A stretch of DNA of 30,157 nt from JALZCH01 sp036387315 (GCA_036387315.1 DASVTY010000096.1:1-30157), one strand, 5' to 3'; counted from the stretch's first letter, positions 1 through 7,734 are shown. A program made the numbers and translations. The notes: generated by a model not told the origin, from the letters alone.

Positions 1-35
1 TTCGTCACCAGTTTTCTGATACGGAGTGTAAAATA

Positions 36-2180
36 ATGAAAATCAAATCTTTTTTAGCGGCTGCGCTGCTGTTCGGCGCGATTCCGCTTGTTAACGTAAA
101 CGCACAACAAACGATGAATGAGTTAAAACCGCCGGTTCCGGCAAAGAAAGTAAAAGTCACCGAAATTCACGGCACGAAATTAGAAGATAATTATTCGTGG
201 ATGCGAAGCGACAAAGACCCGAAAACCGGCAAAGTCCGGCAGGAAGTCGAAGAGTATCTGCTCGCCGAAAACGCTTACACCGAAGCCGTGATGAAGCCTT
301 ACGAAGCATTGACGAAATCGCTTTACGACGAAATGCTCGCGCGCATCAAGCAAACCGACCAGGGCGTTCCGTATCGTTACGGCGATTACGTTTATTACAC
401 CCGGTCTGAAGAAGGCAAACAATATCCGATTTTTGCCCGCAAGCGCGCGGGCGATAATAATGCCAAAGAAGAAATCACGCTCGATCAAAACGAGCTGGCA
501 AAAGGCTTAAAATATTATGCAATCGGCGCGTATTCAATTAGCGACGACGGCAATTTGCTCGCCTTTTCTTCAGACGCTACCGGCTATCGTCAATATACGC
601 TCCAAATCAAAGATTTACGCACCGGACAGATTTTGCCCGACAAAATCGAGCGCGTCACATCAGTCGTCTGGGCGAACGACAACAAAACTCTGCTTTTCGT
701 CACCGAAGATCAGGTGACGAAACGCTCGGATAAATTCTGGCGTCACACAGTCGGCTCAAACGATAATCAGCTTGTTTACGAAGAAAAAGACGAGCTTTTC
801 GACATCGGCGTCGGTCGTTCGCGCGATAAAAAGATGATTATCTTATCGGCGTTCGCCAAAACGATGAGCGAAGCGCGCTACATTCCGGCGGATAATCCGA
901 CCGCCGAGCCGAAAGTCATTTTCCCGCGCCAAAAAGACCACGAATACAGCGTTGATTACGACGAAGGCAAGTTTTATATTACGACGAATAAAGGCGCAAA
1001 AAACTTCCGCGTCGTGACGGCTCCGATGAATGATCCGTCCGAGAAAAACTGGAAAGAATTTATCGCGCACAATCCGAAAGTTAAAATTGACGACATCACG
1101 TTTTTCTCAGGTCACGGAGTTATTTCCGAACGCGAAAACGGTCTGGAATATTTGCGGATTCTCGACAAAAAAAGCGGCAAATTTCACCGCATCGAAACGC
1201 CGGAGCCGGTTTATTCGATGGGTCTAGGCGCAAACCGCGAGTACAATCTAAGCAAAATTCAATTCGGCTATAACTCATTCGTCACCGCGCCTTCGACTTT
1301 TGAATACGATATGAATTCAAAAGAACGCAAGTTGTTAAAACAACTGGACGTTTTGGGCGGTTACGATAAAAACCAGTATGTTTCCGAGAGAGTCTGGGCG
1401 ACCGCGCGCGACGGCGTGAAAGTTCCGGTTGCAATCGTTTACAAAAAAGGAACGAAACTGGACGGCTCCGCGCCGATGCTGCTTTACTCTTACGGTTCTT
1501 ACGGCGCTTCGTTTGCTCCGACTTTCTCTTCGCAACGCTTGAGCCTGCTCGACCGCGGAATGATTTACGCGCTGGCTTCGATTCGCGGCGGCGGCGAGCT
1601 TGGCGAAGAATGGCGCGAACAGGGCAGAATGTTCAAGAAAATGAACACTTTTACCGATTTTATTGACGTTGCCGATCATCTCGTCAAAAACAAATACACT
1701 TCGTCGGATCGTTTGGTGATTCAAGGCGGTTCGGCTGGCGGTTTGTTGATGGGCGCGGTCGTCAATATGCGTCCCGATTTGTTCAAAGCGTCAATCGCGC
1801 AGGTTCCGTTTGTTGACGTGATGAACACGATGCTCGACGCTTCCCTGCCTTTGACGACGAGCGAATATATCGAATGGGGCAATCCGAACGAAAAAGAAGC
1901 GTTCGATTATATGATTAAATATTCGCCTTACGACAACATCAAACGGCAAAACTACCCGAATATGTTGATCGAAGTTTCGCTCAACGACTCGCAAGTACCG
2001 TATTGGGAAGGCGCGAAATTCGCCGCAAAAATCCGCGAGATGAAAACCAACGACTCGCAGATTCTGCTCAAAACCAATATGGGCGCGGGACACGGCGGCG
2101 CTTCGGGCAGATACGACGCGCTCAAAGAAACCGCTTTCCGCTACGCTTACATTTTGAGTCAGGTCGGATTAGCGAAATAA
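36..2180 (+). CDS. Secreted prolyl oligopeptidase (peptidase family S9A)
   Basis: A serine peptidase that cleaves after proline in short peptides, probably in the periplasm. The 714-residue length matches the S9A family. An N-terminal signal peptide of about 24 residues ends in VNVNAQQ. The middle (about 80-430) is the beta-propeller region, and the C-terminal third is the alpha/beta hydrolase domain. The catalytic triad is visible: Ser566 in GGSAGG, Asp651 in LNDSQVP and His686 in GAGHGG. The start is supported by GGAG about 11 bases upstream. It stands alone here, with a strong terminator about 20 bases after the stop. The call is firm at family level; the natural substrate is not known. 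Confidence 0.95.
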   Translation: MKIKSFLAAALLFGAIPLVNVNAQQTMNELKPPVPAKKVKVTEIHGTKLEDNYSWMRSDKDPKTGKVRQEVEEYLLAENAYTEAVMKPYEALTKSLYDEMLARIKQTDQGVPYRYGDYVYYTRSEEGKQYPIFARKRAGDNNAKEEITLDQNELAKGLKYYAIGAYSISDDGNLLAFSSDATGYRQYTLQIKDLRTGQILPDKIERVTSVVWANDNKTLLFVTEDQVTKRSDKFWRHTVGSNDNQLVYEEKDELFDIGVGRSRDKKMIILSAFAKTMSEARYIPADNPTAEPKVIFPRQKDHEYSVDYDEGKFYITTNKGAKNFRVVTAPMNDPSEKNWKEFIAHNPKVKIDDITFFSGHGVISERENGLEYLRILDKKSGKFHRIETPEPVYSMGLGANREYNLSKIQFGYNSFVTAPSTFEYDMNSKERKLLKQLDVLGGYDKNQYVSERVWATARDGVKVPVAIVYKKGTKLDGSAPMLLYSYGSYGASFAPTFSSQRLSLLDRGMIYALASIRGGGELGEEWREQGRMFKKMNTFTDFIDVADHLVKNKYTSSDRLVIQGGSAGGLLMGAVVNMRPDLFKASIAQVPFVDVMNTMLDASLPLTTSEYIEWGNPNEKEAFDYMIKYSPYDNIKRQNYPNMLIEVSLNDSQVPYWEGAKFAAKIREMKTNDSQILLKTNMGAGHGGASGRYDALKETAFRYAYILSQVGLAK

Positions 2181-2197
2181 ACAACTCCGAATCAAAG

Positions 2198-2238
2198 AAA
2201 AATATAAGGGCGAGTATTAACCTCGCCCTTATATTTTT
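2198..2238. terminator. Strong bidirectional intrinsic terminator
   Basis: A perfect 13-bp stem (2202-2214 with 2222-2234, ATATAAGGGCGAG and its complement) has a 7-base loop. It is followed by a T run at 2234-2238 on the plus strand. An A run at 2198-2202 gives a T run for minus-strand transcripts. It ends the oligopeptidase gene and could also stop transcription leaving the defence island on the minus strand. Confidence 0.9.
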
Positions 2239-2297
2239 GTAAACCCTTTAATAGACCAGACAACGGAAAATTAAAATCTGAAACGTTTCAAGCAAAT

Positions 2298-2474
2298 TTA
2301 TTTCAAATTAAACTTTTGAAAGTATTCGTCAATCTCCGAACGCAGTTCAATTCCGACGCGCTCGAAAATGTCGAGCAAATCATTGTAAGCGCCCGCGCCG
2401 CCTAGAAAATCCCAAAATTCTTCGGCGACTTTTAATTCATTCGGCAAATCGAGCATCCCGCGCATTGTCTCCAT
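2298..2474 (-). pseudogene. C-terminal remnant of a TdeIII-like type II restriction endonuclease
   Basis: A 58-codon open frame from ATG at 2474 to TAA at 2298; an in-frame stop lies only two codons upstream of the ATG. It encodes a compact acidic peptide with an EEFWDFLGGAGAYNDLL stretch, then IFERVGIELR and IDEYFQKF. From memory this resembles the C-terminal end of TdeIII/MjaII-type (GGNCC-specific) restriction endonucleases, which are several times longer. The upstream part is missing and the Thoeris promoter begins immediately beyond. I read it as the tail of a gene cut by insertion or deletion. Family assignment is from recall and needs a profile search; the open frame itself is certain. 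It could also be a genuine small protein. Confidence 0.5.
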
Positions 2475-2491
2475 GTTTTACGTTGCGTTTT

Positions 2492-2520
2492 TTGTTTTAT
2501 TAATGAAACTGTGCTATAAG
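2492..2520 (+). promoter_or_regulatory. Sigma-70-type promoter of the Thoeris pair
   Basis: TTGTTT at 2492-2497, a 17-base spacer and TATAAG at 2515-2520, with an extended -10 TGC directly upstream of the hexamer. Predicted transcription start is near 2527, giving an untranslated leader of about 18 bases. The leader carries AGGAG at 2533-2537, seven bases before the ATG at 2545. Confidence 0.6.
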
Positions 2521-2544
2521 AATGTTGAATTTAGGAGAAAAATA

Positions 2545-3069
2545 ATGCCTTACAGAAATAAGACTTTTATCAGTTTCGCAAGCGAAGATATTCACTTTTA
2601 TCGCCTGATGTGTGCTTGGAAAGAAAATACTAGATTTGATTTTGATTTTTTCAATGCACACGATTTAAATGTTGCACGTGATAGTAGTCAAGCTGCAACA
2701 ATCAACCGACGATTACGAGAAAGGCTTGTGAATACCAAACAAGTTATCATGTTAATTGGCGATGTGACGCGACGAAAAGCAGCAAATCCTGACACATTTG
2801 TATATTATGAAGCTCGCACAATCCTTAGCTTGAACTTGCCTATTATATTTGCAAATGTTAACCGTTCGAGAAAAGCCGAAACGAATCGCATTCCAGAAGT
2901 TTTACTATCCCAATATACGATGTCAACTTCTTTTGGACCATATATTCTGAGGTATGCGCTTGATAATTTCCCGACCGATTTCGCTGAAAATAATAGGCTT
3001 CCTGAAATGAATAAAAAAAGAGGAGCCTATTGGTATACAGAATCAGTTTATGAATCTTTAGGTTTATAA
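2545..3069 (+). CDS. thsB: TIR-like signalling protein, ThsB of a type II Thoeris-like system
   Basis: A 174-residue soluble protein with a TIR-like (DUF1863/ThsB) fold. A first beta strand, KTFISFASED, begins near residue 6. A strand QVIMLIGD lies near 66-73, and a conserved-looking VYYEA (Glu89) precedes the strand LPIIFANV. In Thoeris, ThsB senses phage infection and converts NAD into a signal nucleotide (histidine-ADP-ribose in type II), which its partner reads. The start at 2545 is chosen over an in-frame ATG at 2473 because AGGAG sits seven bases before it and a good promoter lies between the two. The stop overlaps the next start (TAATG), so the pair is translationally coupled. Codon use is AT-rich compared with the flanks, suggesting transfer. 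The family call rests on sequence pattern plus the macro-domain partner. Confidence 0.75.
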   Translation: MPYRNKTFISFASEDIHFYRLMCAWKENTRFDFDFFNAHDLNVARDSSQAATINRRLRERLVNTKQVIMLIGDVTRRKAANPDTFVYYEARTILSLNLPIIFANVNRSRKAETNRIPEVLLSQYTMSTSFGPYILRYALDNFPTDFAENNRLPEMNKKRGAYWYTESVYESLGL

Positions 3070-3920
3070 TGCACAAAAAATTAAAACCATGGTTTTCCTC
3101 AGCGGCTCTTTTGAGACTTCTCGAAAGGTTTCTTCAAACGTTTGGAATTATCTGGTTGCTTTTAGAACCTCTTGCGTTATGGCAACCAGATAATCTTCGT
3201 CTTGGCTTTTACGGTTATTTTGGACTTACGGTTATCAGTTTTCTTATTGCTCTTTTTCTAGCTCGCCCTAGAACTTTAGTTGAACGAAAACTTCCATCGT
3301 CAGATACGAAAATTACTATAGGTGTTGGTGACCTTCTTGAACAACAAGGAAATATAATAATAGGTTGTCCAGATACGTTCGACACAGAAATTGGAGAGGT
3401 AATTTCTTTAACAAGTATTCAGGGACAATTTCAAGCAAGAATTTTTCCCGAAAGAAGCAACTTGGATTCTGCTATTAATAACTCACTTAAAAATAGACGT
3501 TGCGAAATTGATGAGGAAAAGCCATTTGGTAAAAAATCACGTTATCCAATCGGAACTGTGGCGGAAGCCGAGCATAATGGCAATAAATATTTTTTGGTTG
3601 CTTATACTCGAATGCGTAACGATATGAGAGTTGAATCAGATATTTGTATGCTCTCTACCTCGCTAAACAAATGCTGGGAAGCAATTCGTACTCGCGGTCA
3701 GCACAAACCAATTCACATGGGAATTATCGGGTCAGGATTAGCACGCATTGGTCTATCTCGCGCACTGCTTCTTCAATTTATTGTTTTATCATTTGTTGAT
3801 GCTGAGAGGAAAGAAAGTTTAACAAATCATCTGACAATTCATATTCATGAGAAAGATGTTGAATGTATAGATTTCGTAGATTTAGAGGCTTGGTTGAAAG
3901 GCTTGACTCGTGCCGCCTAG
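3069..3920 (+). CDS. thsA: Two-TM macro-domain effector, ThsA of a type II Thoeris-like system
   Basis: A 283-residue protein with two predicted membrane segments near residues 20-37 and 45-67, then a cytoplasmic domain from about residue 80. This domain has the features of the ThsA macro domain (formerly DUF6430): a strand ITIGVGDLL, IIIGCPDTFDTE, and near the end MGIIGSGLARIGLSRALLLQFI followed by LTIHIHEKD. In type II Thoeris the macro domain binds the histidine-ADP-ribose made by the TIR protein, and the membrane part causes abortive death of the infected cell. The gene overlaps thsB by one base, fixing the start. No macro-domain catalytic signature for hydrolysis was identified, fitting a ligand sensor. 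It could be a related TIR/macro defence pair rather than strict Thoeris. Confidence 0.75.
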   Translation: MHKKLKPWFSSAALLRLLERFLQTFGIIWLLLEPLALWQPDNLRLGFYGYFGLTVISFLIALFLARPRTLVERKLPSSDTKITIGVGDLLEQQGNIIIGCPDTFDTEIGEVISLTSIQGQFQARIFPERSNLDSAINNSLKNRRCEIDEEKPFGKKSRYPIGTVAEAEHNGNKYFLVAYTRMRNDMRVESDICMLSTSLNKCWEAIRTRGQHKPIHMGIIGSGLARIGLSRALLLQFIVLSFVDAERKESLTNHLTIHIHEKDVECIDFVDLEAWLKGLTRAA

Positions 3921-3941
3921 CCAAAATAGAAATCAAAGACT

Positions 3942-4868
3942 CTATAAACCTATTGAATATCTCAGCTCTTTTAGATTTTTTTCCGCTGAATATAAATCGC
4001 TGATGTTTTCAGATTTTATGTGTCTATATCTTTTATGAAAATCTAACGTGTCTATTACCTGCTCAAACTTTTTCGGAGTGTCTGAAATAATGAACAATCC
4101 GACGTTTTGATAATCAATTAAAGTTGATAATCGTCCGACGCCTGACCACGTTCCTGTTGACATCTCCACTTCAAAAGCATTTTCGGGAATAAAATATTTG
4201 CCCTTTTCTCGAAACCAAATTACATCAATTTTTCTCAACAAATCGTAATTAGAAAATTGTAATTCGGGACATTTTGTAAGCGTAGAAATTTTTCCTAATT
4301 CGACATCATTAAACTTTTTGGATTTGTCTGGGCAAAATGTATGAAAGCCACGAATATTTCCTATTTCAATTAATCTGCCTTGGATTACCGAGTGCAAACT
4401 TTCTTCTACAGTATTTTGAGGTTCGGAAAATTTGTAAGGTTTGAGAAGTAATTCCCAAGCGTTAATAAACTCAGAACAGTTCAGCCTGTTTCCTTTTCCT
4501 AAAAGAACAATATTCAAATCGCGGTCAATTGTAATTTTATATTCACCGTTTCGGTCGTGGCTGATTTGCGGCAAGTATTTAAATAAAACTTTAGCTGGAA
4601 TGATTACAACCCGTTCAACCGAGCCGCAAATGAAAGCGATAAACGGATTATCCAAATTGTTCATTTCTTCGGCTGTCAGATAATTTAAGCCGTAGAAATA
4701 CCCGCCGTTTTTCCCCTGAGTTGCGACTCTGATTAAAACATTGGCTTCGGCGATTTTGTAAGTTCTCGATTTTAAGACTTTGATAAGTTCGACATTAGCC
4801 TGAAACTGTTTGGCTAATTGCAGAAATTCATTGGCGAGTAATTCTGCCGTAGTTTTCGGTTTTTCCAT
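3942..4868 (-). CDS. Putative restriction-endonuclease-like protein of an R-M locus
   Basis: A 308-residue soluble protein, not recognised by name. The C-terminal half has a pattern seen in many defence-associated proteins: GRLIEIGNIRGFHTF, then RKIDVIWF, then NAFEVEMSTGTWSGVGRL and a strand VGLFIISDT. The spacing of Asp (in IDVIWF) and the Glu-Val-Glu strand fits a PD-(D/E)XK nuclease core, although the usual lysine is not obvious. The N-terminal half has helices and strands with no known motif. It lies six bases downstream of the 102-aa gene and behind a truncated DNA methyltransferase, so it probably belonged to that restriction system. Its AT-rich codons match the island rather than the chromosome. 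Convergent with thsA, with 21 bases between their stops. Function is inference. Confidence 0.6.
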   Translation of the reverse strand: MEKPKTTAELLANEFLQLAKQFQANVELIKVLKSRTYKIAEANVLIRVATQGKNGGYFYGLNYLTAEEMNNLDNPFIAFICGSVERVVIIPAKVLFKYLPQISHDRNGEYKITIDRDLNIVLLGKGNRLNCSEFINAWELLLKPYKFSEPQNTVEESLHSVIQGRLIEIGNIRGFHTFCPDKSKKFNDVELGKISTLTKCPELQFSNYDLLRKIDVIWFREKGKYFIPENAFEVEMSTGTWSGVGRLSTLIDYQNVGLFIISDTPKKFEQVIDTLDFHKRYRHIKSENISDLYSAEKNLKELRYSIGL

Positions 4869-4874
4869 TTTATT

Positions 4875-5183
4875 TCATATAAGTTTTCCAACATTATTTA
4901 AATCAAAATCTATTTCCTTAATCCAAGCGAGAGAGTAACCTTCCTCTCCGTTAAAAAATCTCAAATCCATGCCATTCCAAAAATTTTCAACAGTCCAATT
5001 TCTTTTAAGCTCATCATCCAACAATTTTAGTGCATCTTCTTCGGTTATATTTTTGAAGTACCCTACAATTTGAACTATTGCGTCCCTTTCGTTTTTAGCT
5101 TTTACCTGTTGGTAAAAATACGATTCGTAGAAACCTGAGAAAAATTCAAAATGATACAGATAGTTTTTCATAATTTGACTCAT
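4875..5183 (-). CDS. Hypothetical 102-aa acidic protein in the R-M remnant
   Basis: Not recognised. It is a small, aromatic-rich soluble protein: NYLYHFEFFSGFYESYFY near the N terminus, a helical middle with KNITEEDALKLLDDELK, and an FNGEEGYSLAWIKEIDFD tail. There is no signal peptide or membrane segment. The ATG at 5183 follows the methyltransferase stop directly (TAGATG). A second in-frame ATG four codons later (5171, MKNYLYHF) is an equally good start, and neither has a strong ribosome binding site. The 308-aa gene begins six bases after its stop, so the two are co-transcribed. Immediate proximity to the break in the methyltransferase suggests it arrived with the insertion or deletion that cut that gene. 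Confidence 0.55.
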   Translation of the reverse strand: MSQIMKNYLYHFEFFSGFYESYFYQQVKAKNERDAIVQIVGYFKNITEEDALKLLDDELKRNWTVENFWNGMDLRFFNGEEGYSLAWIKEIDFDLNNVGKLI

Positions 5184-5615
5184 CTACCTGAGAACACCGC
5201 TGCCACAAAATGGGTCGAGCACAATGTCGCCTTTTTTAAAGAAAACTTCTCGTTTGAAATTGTCAGTATGATTGTCGAGAAAATATTCGACAAGCTGCGG
5301 GATAAACTTGCCTTTGTATGGATGCAGGCGGTGAACGTGTTTTGTCGTTTCCGATTCCTTGTATTGCTCAAACGACAACGCCCAGTTTAAATCATCGCCG
5401 AGCTGCTTTTTCCAAATCAATTCGCGCTGATAACTTTCGTAATATTCTATGAGGTCTTTCTTGGCGACGACAACGTTTCCGTTATCGCCGATTTTATTTA
5501 TTCTGCCGTAATTAATCAGGTAAGCGATGTTTGAAGGCGTCACGGCTTTGCCGATATGCTGCGATGCCCAATAGCTGGCTTCTTTAATGGTTAAGAATTC
5601 TTTCTGCTCAAACAT
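5184..5615 (-). pseudogene. DNA methyltransferase, truncated after SAM motif I
   Basis: A 143-codon frame that starts like a type II DNA methyltransferase. A helix-turn-helix-like head (LTIKEASYWASQHIG, then SNIAYLINYGRI) is followed by HVHRLHPYKGKFIPQLVEYF and by GDIVLDPFCGSG, the FxGxG S-adenosylmethionine site (motif I). Three codons later (VLR) it stops. The catalytic motif IV (D/N/S-PPY/F) and target-recognition region are absent here and in neighbouring frames, so it cannot be an active methylase alone. ATG at 5615 is preceded by CCGGAAATA and by a good promoter at 5649-5677. Its missing 3' part together with the restriction-enzyme tail at 2298-2474 suggests a disrupted methylase-endonuclease operon. 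Confidence 0.7.
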
Positions 5616-5648
5616 TATTTCCGGTTAGACAATTATTGTTACGTGGGA

Positions 5649-5677
5649 ATTAAAAATCATTCTCACGGTTTTGTCTA
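5649..5677 (-). promoter_or_regulatory. Promoter of the truncated methyltransferase operon
   Basis: Read on the minus strand: TAGACA (5677-5672), a 17-base spacer, then TTTAAT (5654-5649), each five of six matches to consensus. The predicted start is near 5642. An 11-base palindrome ACAATTATTGT (5629-5639) sits between the start site and the ATG and could be an operator. Confidence 0.55.
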
Positions 5678-5708
5678 TCCCGCACGTTTGCCGGTTAAGA
5701 AATAAAAC

Positions 5709-6542
5709 TCAAAATCCAATCAACATTTGCCGATAAGCTGTGATGGTTTTATCGGGCGTGAGTTTAATCGGGCGCGGCGTCGGGTAAAGTTTTGCGGCGC
5801 AGAGCCGAAAGGTTGAAGCGGTTGCGGCGGGCGAATCGAGCGGCGCGCGTTTGATGATGTCTGCGATTTCCTGTCCGATTTTTAGAGACTGCTGCCATTT
5901 GTTGTCGCGGTAAATTTTGCGCAGAGCTTCGATGTCCGCAGCGTTTTGGTATTCCAAAAGCGCCCGCGCGAAATTAATAGCGTCGGCTTGAGCATCAGCT
6001 TCGCCGCGTCGCGCGAGAGCGCCGCGTTCGGTTTCACCTGCCAGATTTAACGCTTCGTTTAAGCCGAATCGTTCCATCTCCGATTTAAAAGCGCGGTGTT
6101 CGATTAAGCTGGTCAAATCGTTGACGTTTGACTGCTCAACATCCTGCGCCCGACCGCGTTTGGTTTTAACTTTCGGGTCAAACAGAAAAACCGGATAGCC
6201 GTTTGCACGTAAGCGTAAATGCAAAAGCTCGTGAGCGATGACGGCTTCCGCTTTTTTCGGCTGGTCTTTGAGATCAATGCTGACCGCGAGATATGGGACG
6301 CCGTCCGAATGAATAAAGCTCGAACCGAGCATAAATTGTTCTTCTCCGGCATATTCGACAAAATGCGCGGAAATCTTTCTTTTCGTTTTGTTTTCGATTT
6401 CGTCGGCTAACGCCTGAACTTCGGCGCGCAGTTTGATGCCGAGAAAAAGTTTCGCATTTTGAGCAAAAACATCGGTTTTGGCAAATAACAAACCAGCGAC
6501 GAGCAGCAAACAAAACGCTTTTTTAACTGTAGCTTTATTCAT
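5709..6542 (-). CDS. Secreted HExxH metalloprotease-like protein
   Basis: A 277-residue protein with a signal peptide (hydrophobic run AFCLLLVAGLLFA, cleavage near VFAQ), so it is exported. It contains VIAHELLHLRLR, an HExxH zinc motif (His104, Glu105, His108), about 75 residues into the mature protein. A third ligand could be Glu in the later LIEHRAF stretch. Family not identified; the motif supports a gluzincin-like peptidase but activity is unproven. The start at 6542 is preferred over an in-frame ATG 29 codons upstream because it opens the signal peptide and overlaps the stop of the NHL gene by eight bases (ATGAATAA), showing translational coupling. The two products probably work together at the membrane. 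Confidence 0.75.
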   Translation of the reverse strand: MNKATVKKAFCLLLVAGLLFAKTDVFAQNAKLFLGIKLRAEVQALADEIENKTKRKISAHFVEYAGEEQFMLGSSFIHSDGVPYLAVSIDLKDQPKKAEAVIAHELLHLRLRANGYPVFLFDPKVKTKRGRAQDVEQSNVNDLTSLIEHRAFKSEMERFGLNEALNLAGETERGALARRGEADAQADAINFARALLEYQNAADIEALRKIYRDNKWQQSLKIGQEIADIIKRAPLDSPAATASTFRLCAAKLYPTPRPIKLTPDKTITAYRQMLIGF

Positions 6543-7734
6543 AAACGGGTTGCGACGCCAGGCGTTTAATAACCGTGTCGTCGTACAAAATGTAAACGTT
6601 GTTTTGTTTATCGAGCGCGAAAGCGTCAACGCCTTTTAAAGGGTAAATGCTCGAAAAATGCTGTCCGTTATTGGTATAAACATTAATTGAATTCCGATCC
6701 GAGATGAAAATACGGCTTTGATTATCAACCTCGATGCCGCAGGAACTCATTGTTTCGAGAAATTTGTTGACGTATTTGCCTTCGGGCGTAAAACGGAAAA
6801 TCTGAAGCTCTTCCCGGTTGTAAGAGAGTTCATAACTGCCCAAATCGCCGAAAGCGTAAATCGAATAAATGTTTCCCGCCCCGTCAACTGCAAGACGAAT
6901 CGCCGCCAAAGCAGTTGTCGGCGGATCGAGCGCCGCGTCGGCGGTTTCGGTATGAAAACCGACAATCTTTCTTACGGTTTTGCCTTTGTCGTTAACGTGA
7001 TACAGAGTTTCGATATTGTCGTCCGTAACCACAAACAATTTCCCGCCGTCGCTGCGAAAAGCGAAATCTAGAATCGCGTCGGGCGAAAAATAAATGGCTT
7101 TTTTCGGCTCGCTCGAAGATTCTTCATAGACAAAAATCACTCCGCCGACAAGAACGTGAAGCCGGTCCTGCGCATCAATCGCGATTTTTTGAATAGAGCG
7201 GGCGCGTTTGTAAAACTGAGTTTCGGATTGAATCTGCCAGAGTTTTAAAAATTGTCCTTTGTCGTCAAACTGCTGTACGCGCAGCGTGCCATCTGAAACG
7301 TAAATTCTGCCTTTTGAATCAACTGCGATTGAATCGGCGTCTTTAAACATTCCGTTTCCGGTTCCTTTAGCACCGAATTCGAGCAAATTCGGATTCGGCG
7401 TCGGAGTCGGAGAAATGCTCGGCTTGGGCGTGGGATAAGGCGTTGAATAAACCGGATATGTCGTTTTCGGCTCTTTTTTACCGCTCAACACAAGTCCGAG
7501 CAATACGAGTCCGCCAAATCCCAAAAAGACTGCGCCCACGATGCCGATGAAAATATTCGGATTTGCGCCGGATGTTTGGGGCTGTTCATAAACCTGTTGT
7601 GGTTGTATTTCAGGTTTGTTTTTTTCCCGTTCGATGAGAAATCTCGTTCCGCAATATCCGCAGTTTGCAAAGCTCTCCCACAGTGAATAATTTGTGATTT
7701 TTCCGCCGCATTGCGGACAAATTAAAGGTTTCAT
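6535..7734 (-). CDS. Zinc-ribbon, single-TM protein with NHL-type beta-propeller
   Basis: A 399-residue protein. The N terminus is a cytoplasmic zinc ribbon with Cys6/Cys9 and Cys25/Cys28 (CxxC-x15-CxxC). A transmembrane segment follows at about residues 61-85 (IFIGIVGAVFLGFGGLVLLG), then a Pro/Thr-rich linker (YPTPKPSISPTPTPNPN), then an extracytoplasmic domain of NHL/six-bladed-propeller repeats such as DSIAVDSKGRIYVSD, with variants recurring about every 45 residues. Such propellers usually bind proteins or ligands. It is coupled to the metalloprotease-like gene downstream by an eight-base overlap. No enzyme motif is seen. ATG at 7734 has GGGGTGG about 14 bases upstream, a poor spacing. 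Confidence 0.75.
   Translation of the reverse strand: MKPLICPQCGGKITNYSLWESFANCGYCGTRFLIEREKNKPEIQPQQVYEQPQTSGANPNIFIGIVGAVFLGFGGLVLLGLVLSGKKEPKTTYPVYSTPYPTPKPSISPTPTPNPNLLEFGAKGTGNGMFKDADSIAVDSKGRIYVSDGTLRVQQFDDKGQFLKLWQIQSETQFYKRARSIQKIAIDAQDRLHVLVGGVIFVYEESSSEPKKAIYFSPDAILDFAFRSDGGKLFVVTDDNIETLYHVNDKGKTVRKIVGFHTETADAALDPPTTALAAIRLAVDGAGNIYSIYAFGDLGSYELSYNREELQIFRFTPEGKYVNKFLETMSSCGIEVDNQSRIFISDRNSINVYTNNGQHFSSIYPLKGVDAFALDKQNNVYILYDDTVIKRLASQPVYE

Noticed and set aside
2473..2544. Longer ThsB start at 2473
   Set aside because: The extra 24 codons would cover the promoter and ribosome binding site, and the TIR-like fold begins just after the 2545 start.
2475..5183. Mobile element ends or target-site duplication flanking the defence island
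   Set aside because: Compared the bases at both junctions by eye; no matching direct repeats, terminal inverted repeats, integrase or transposase found.
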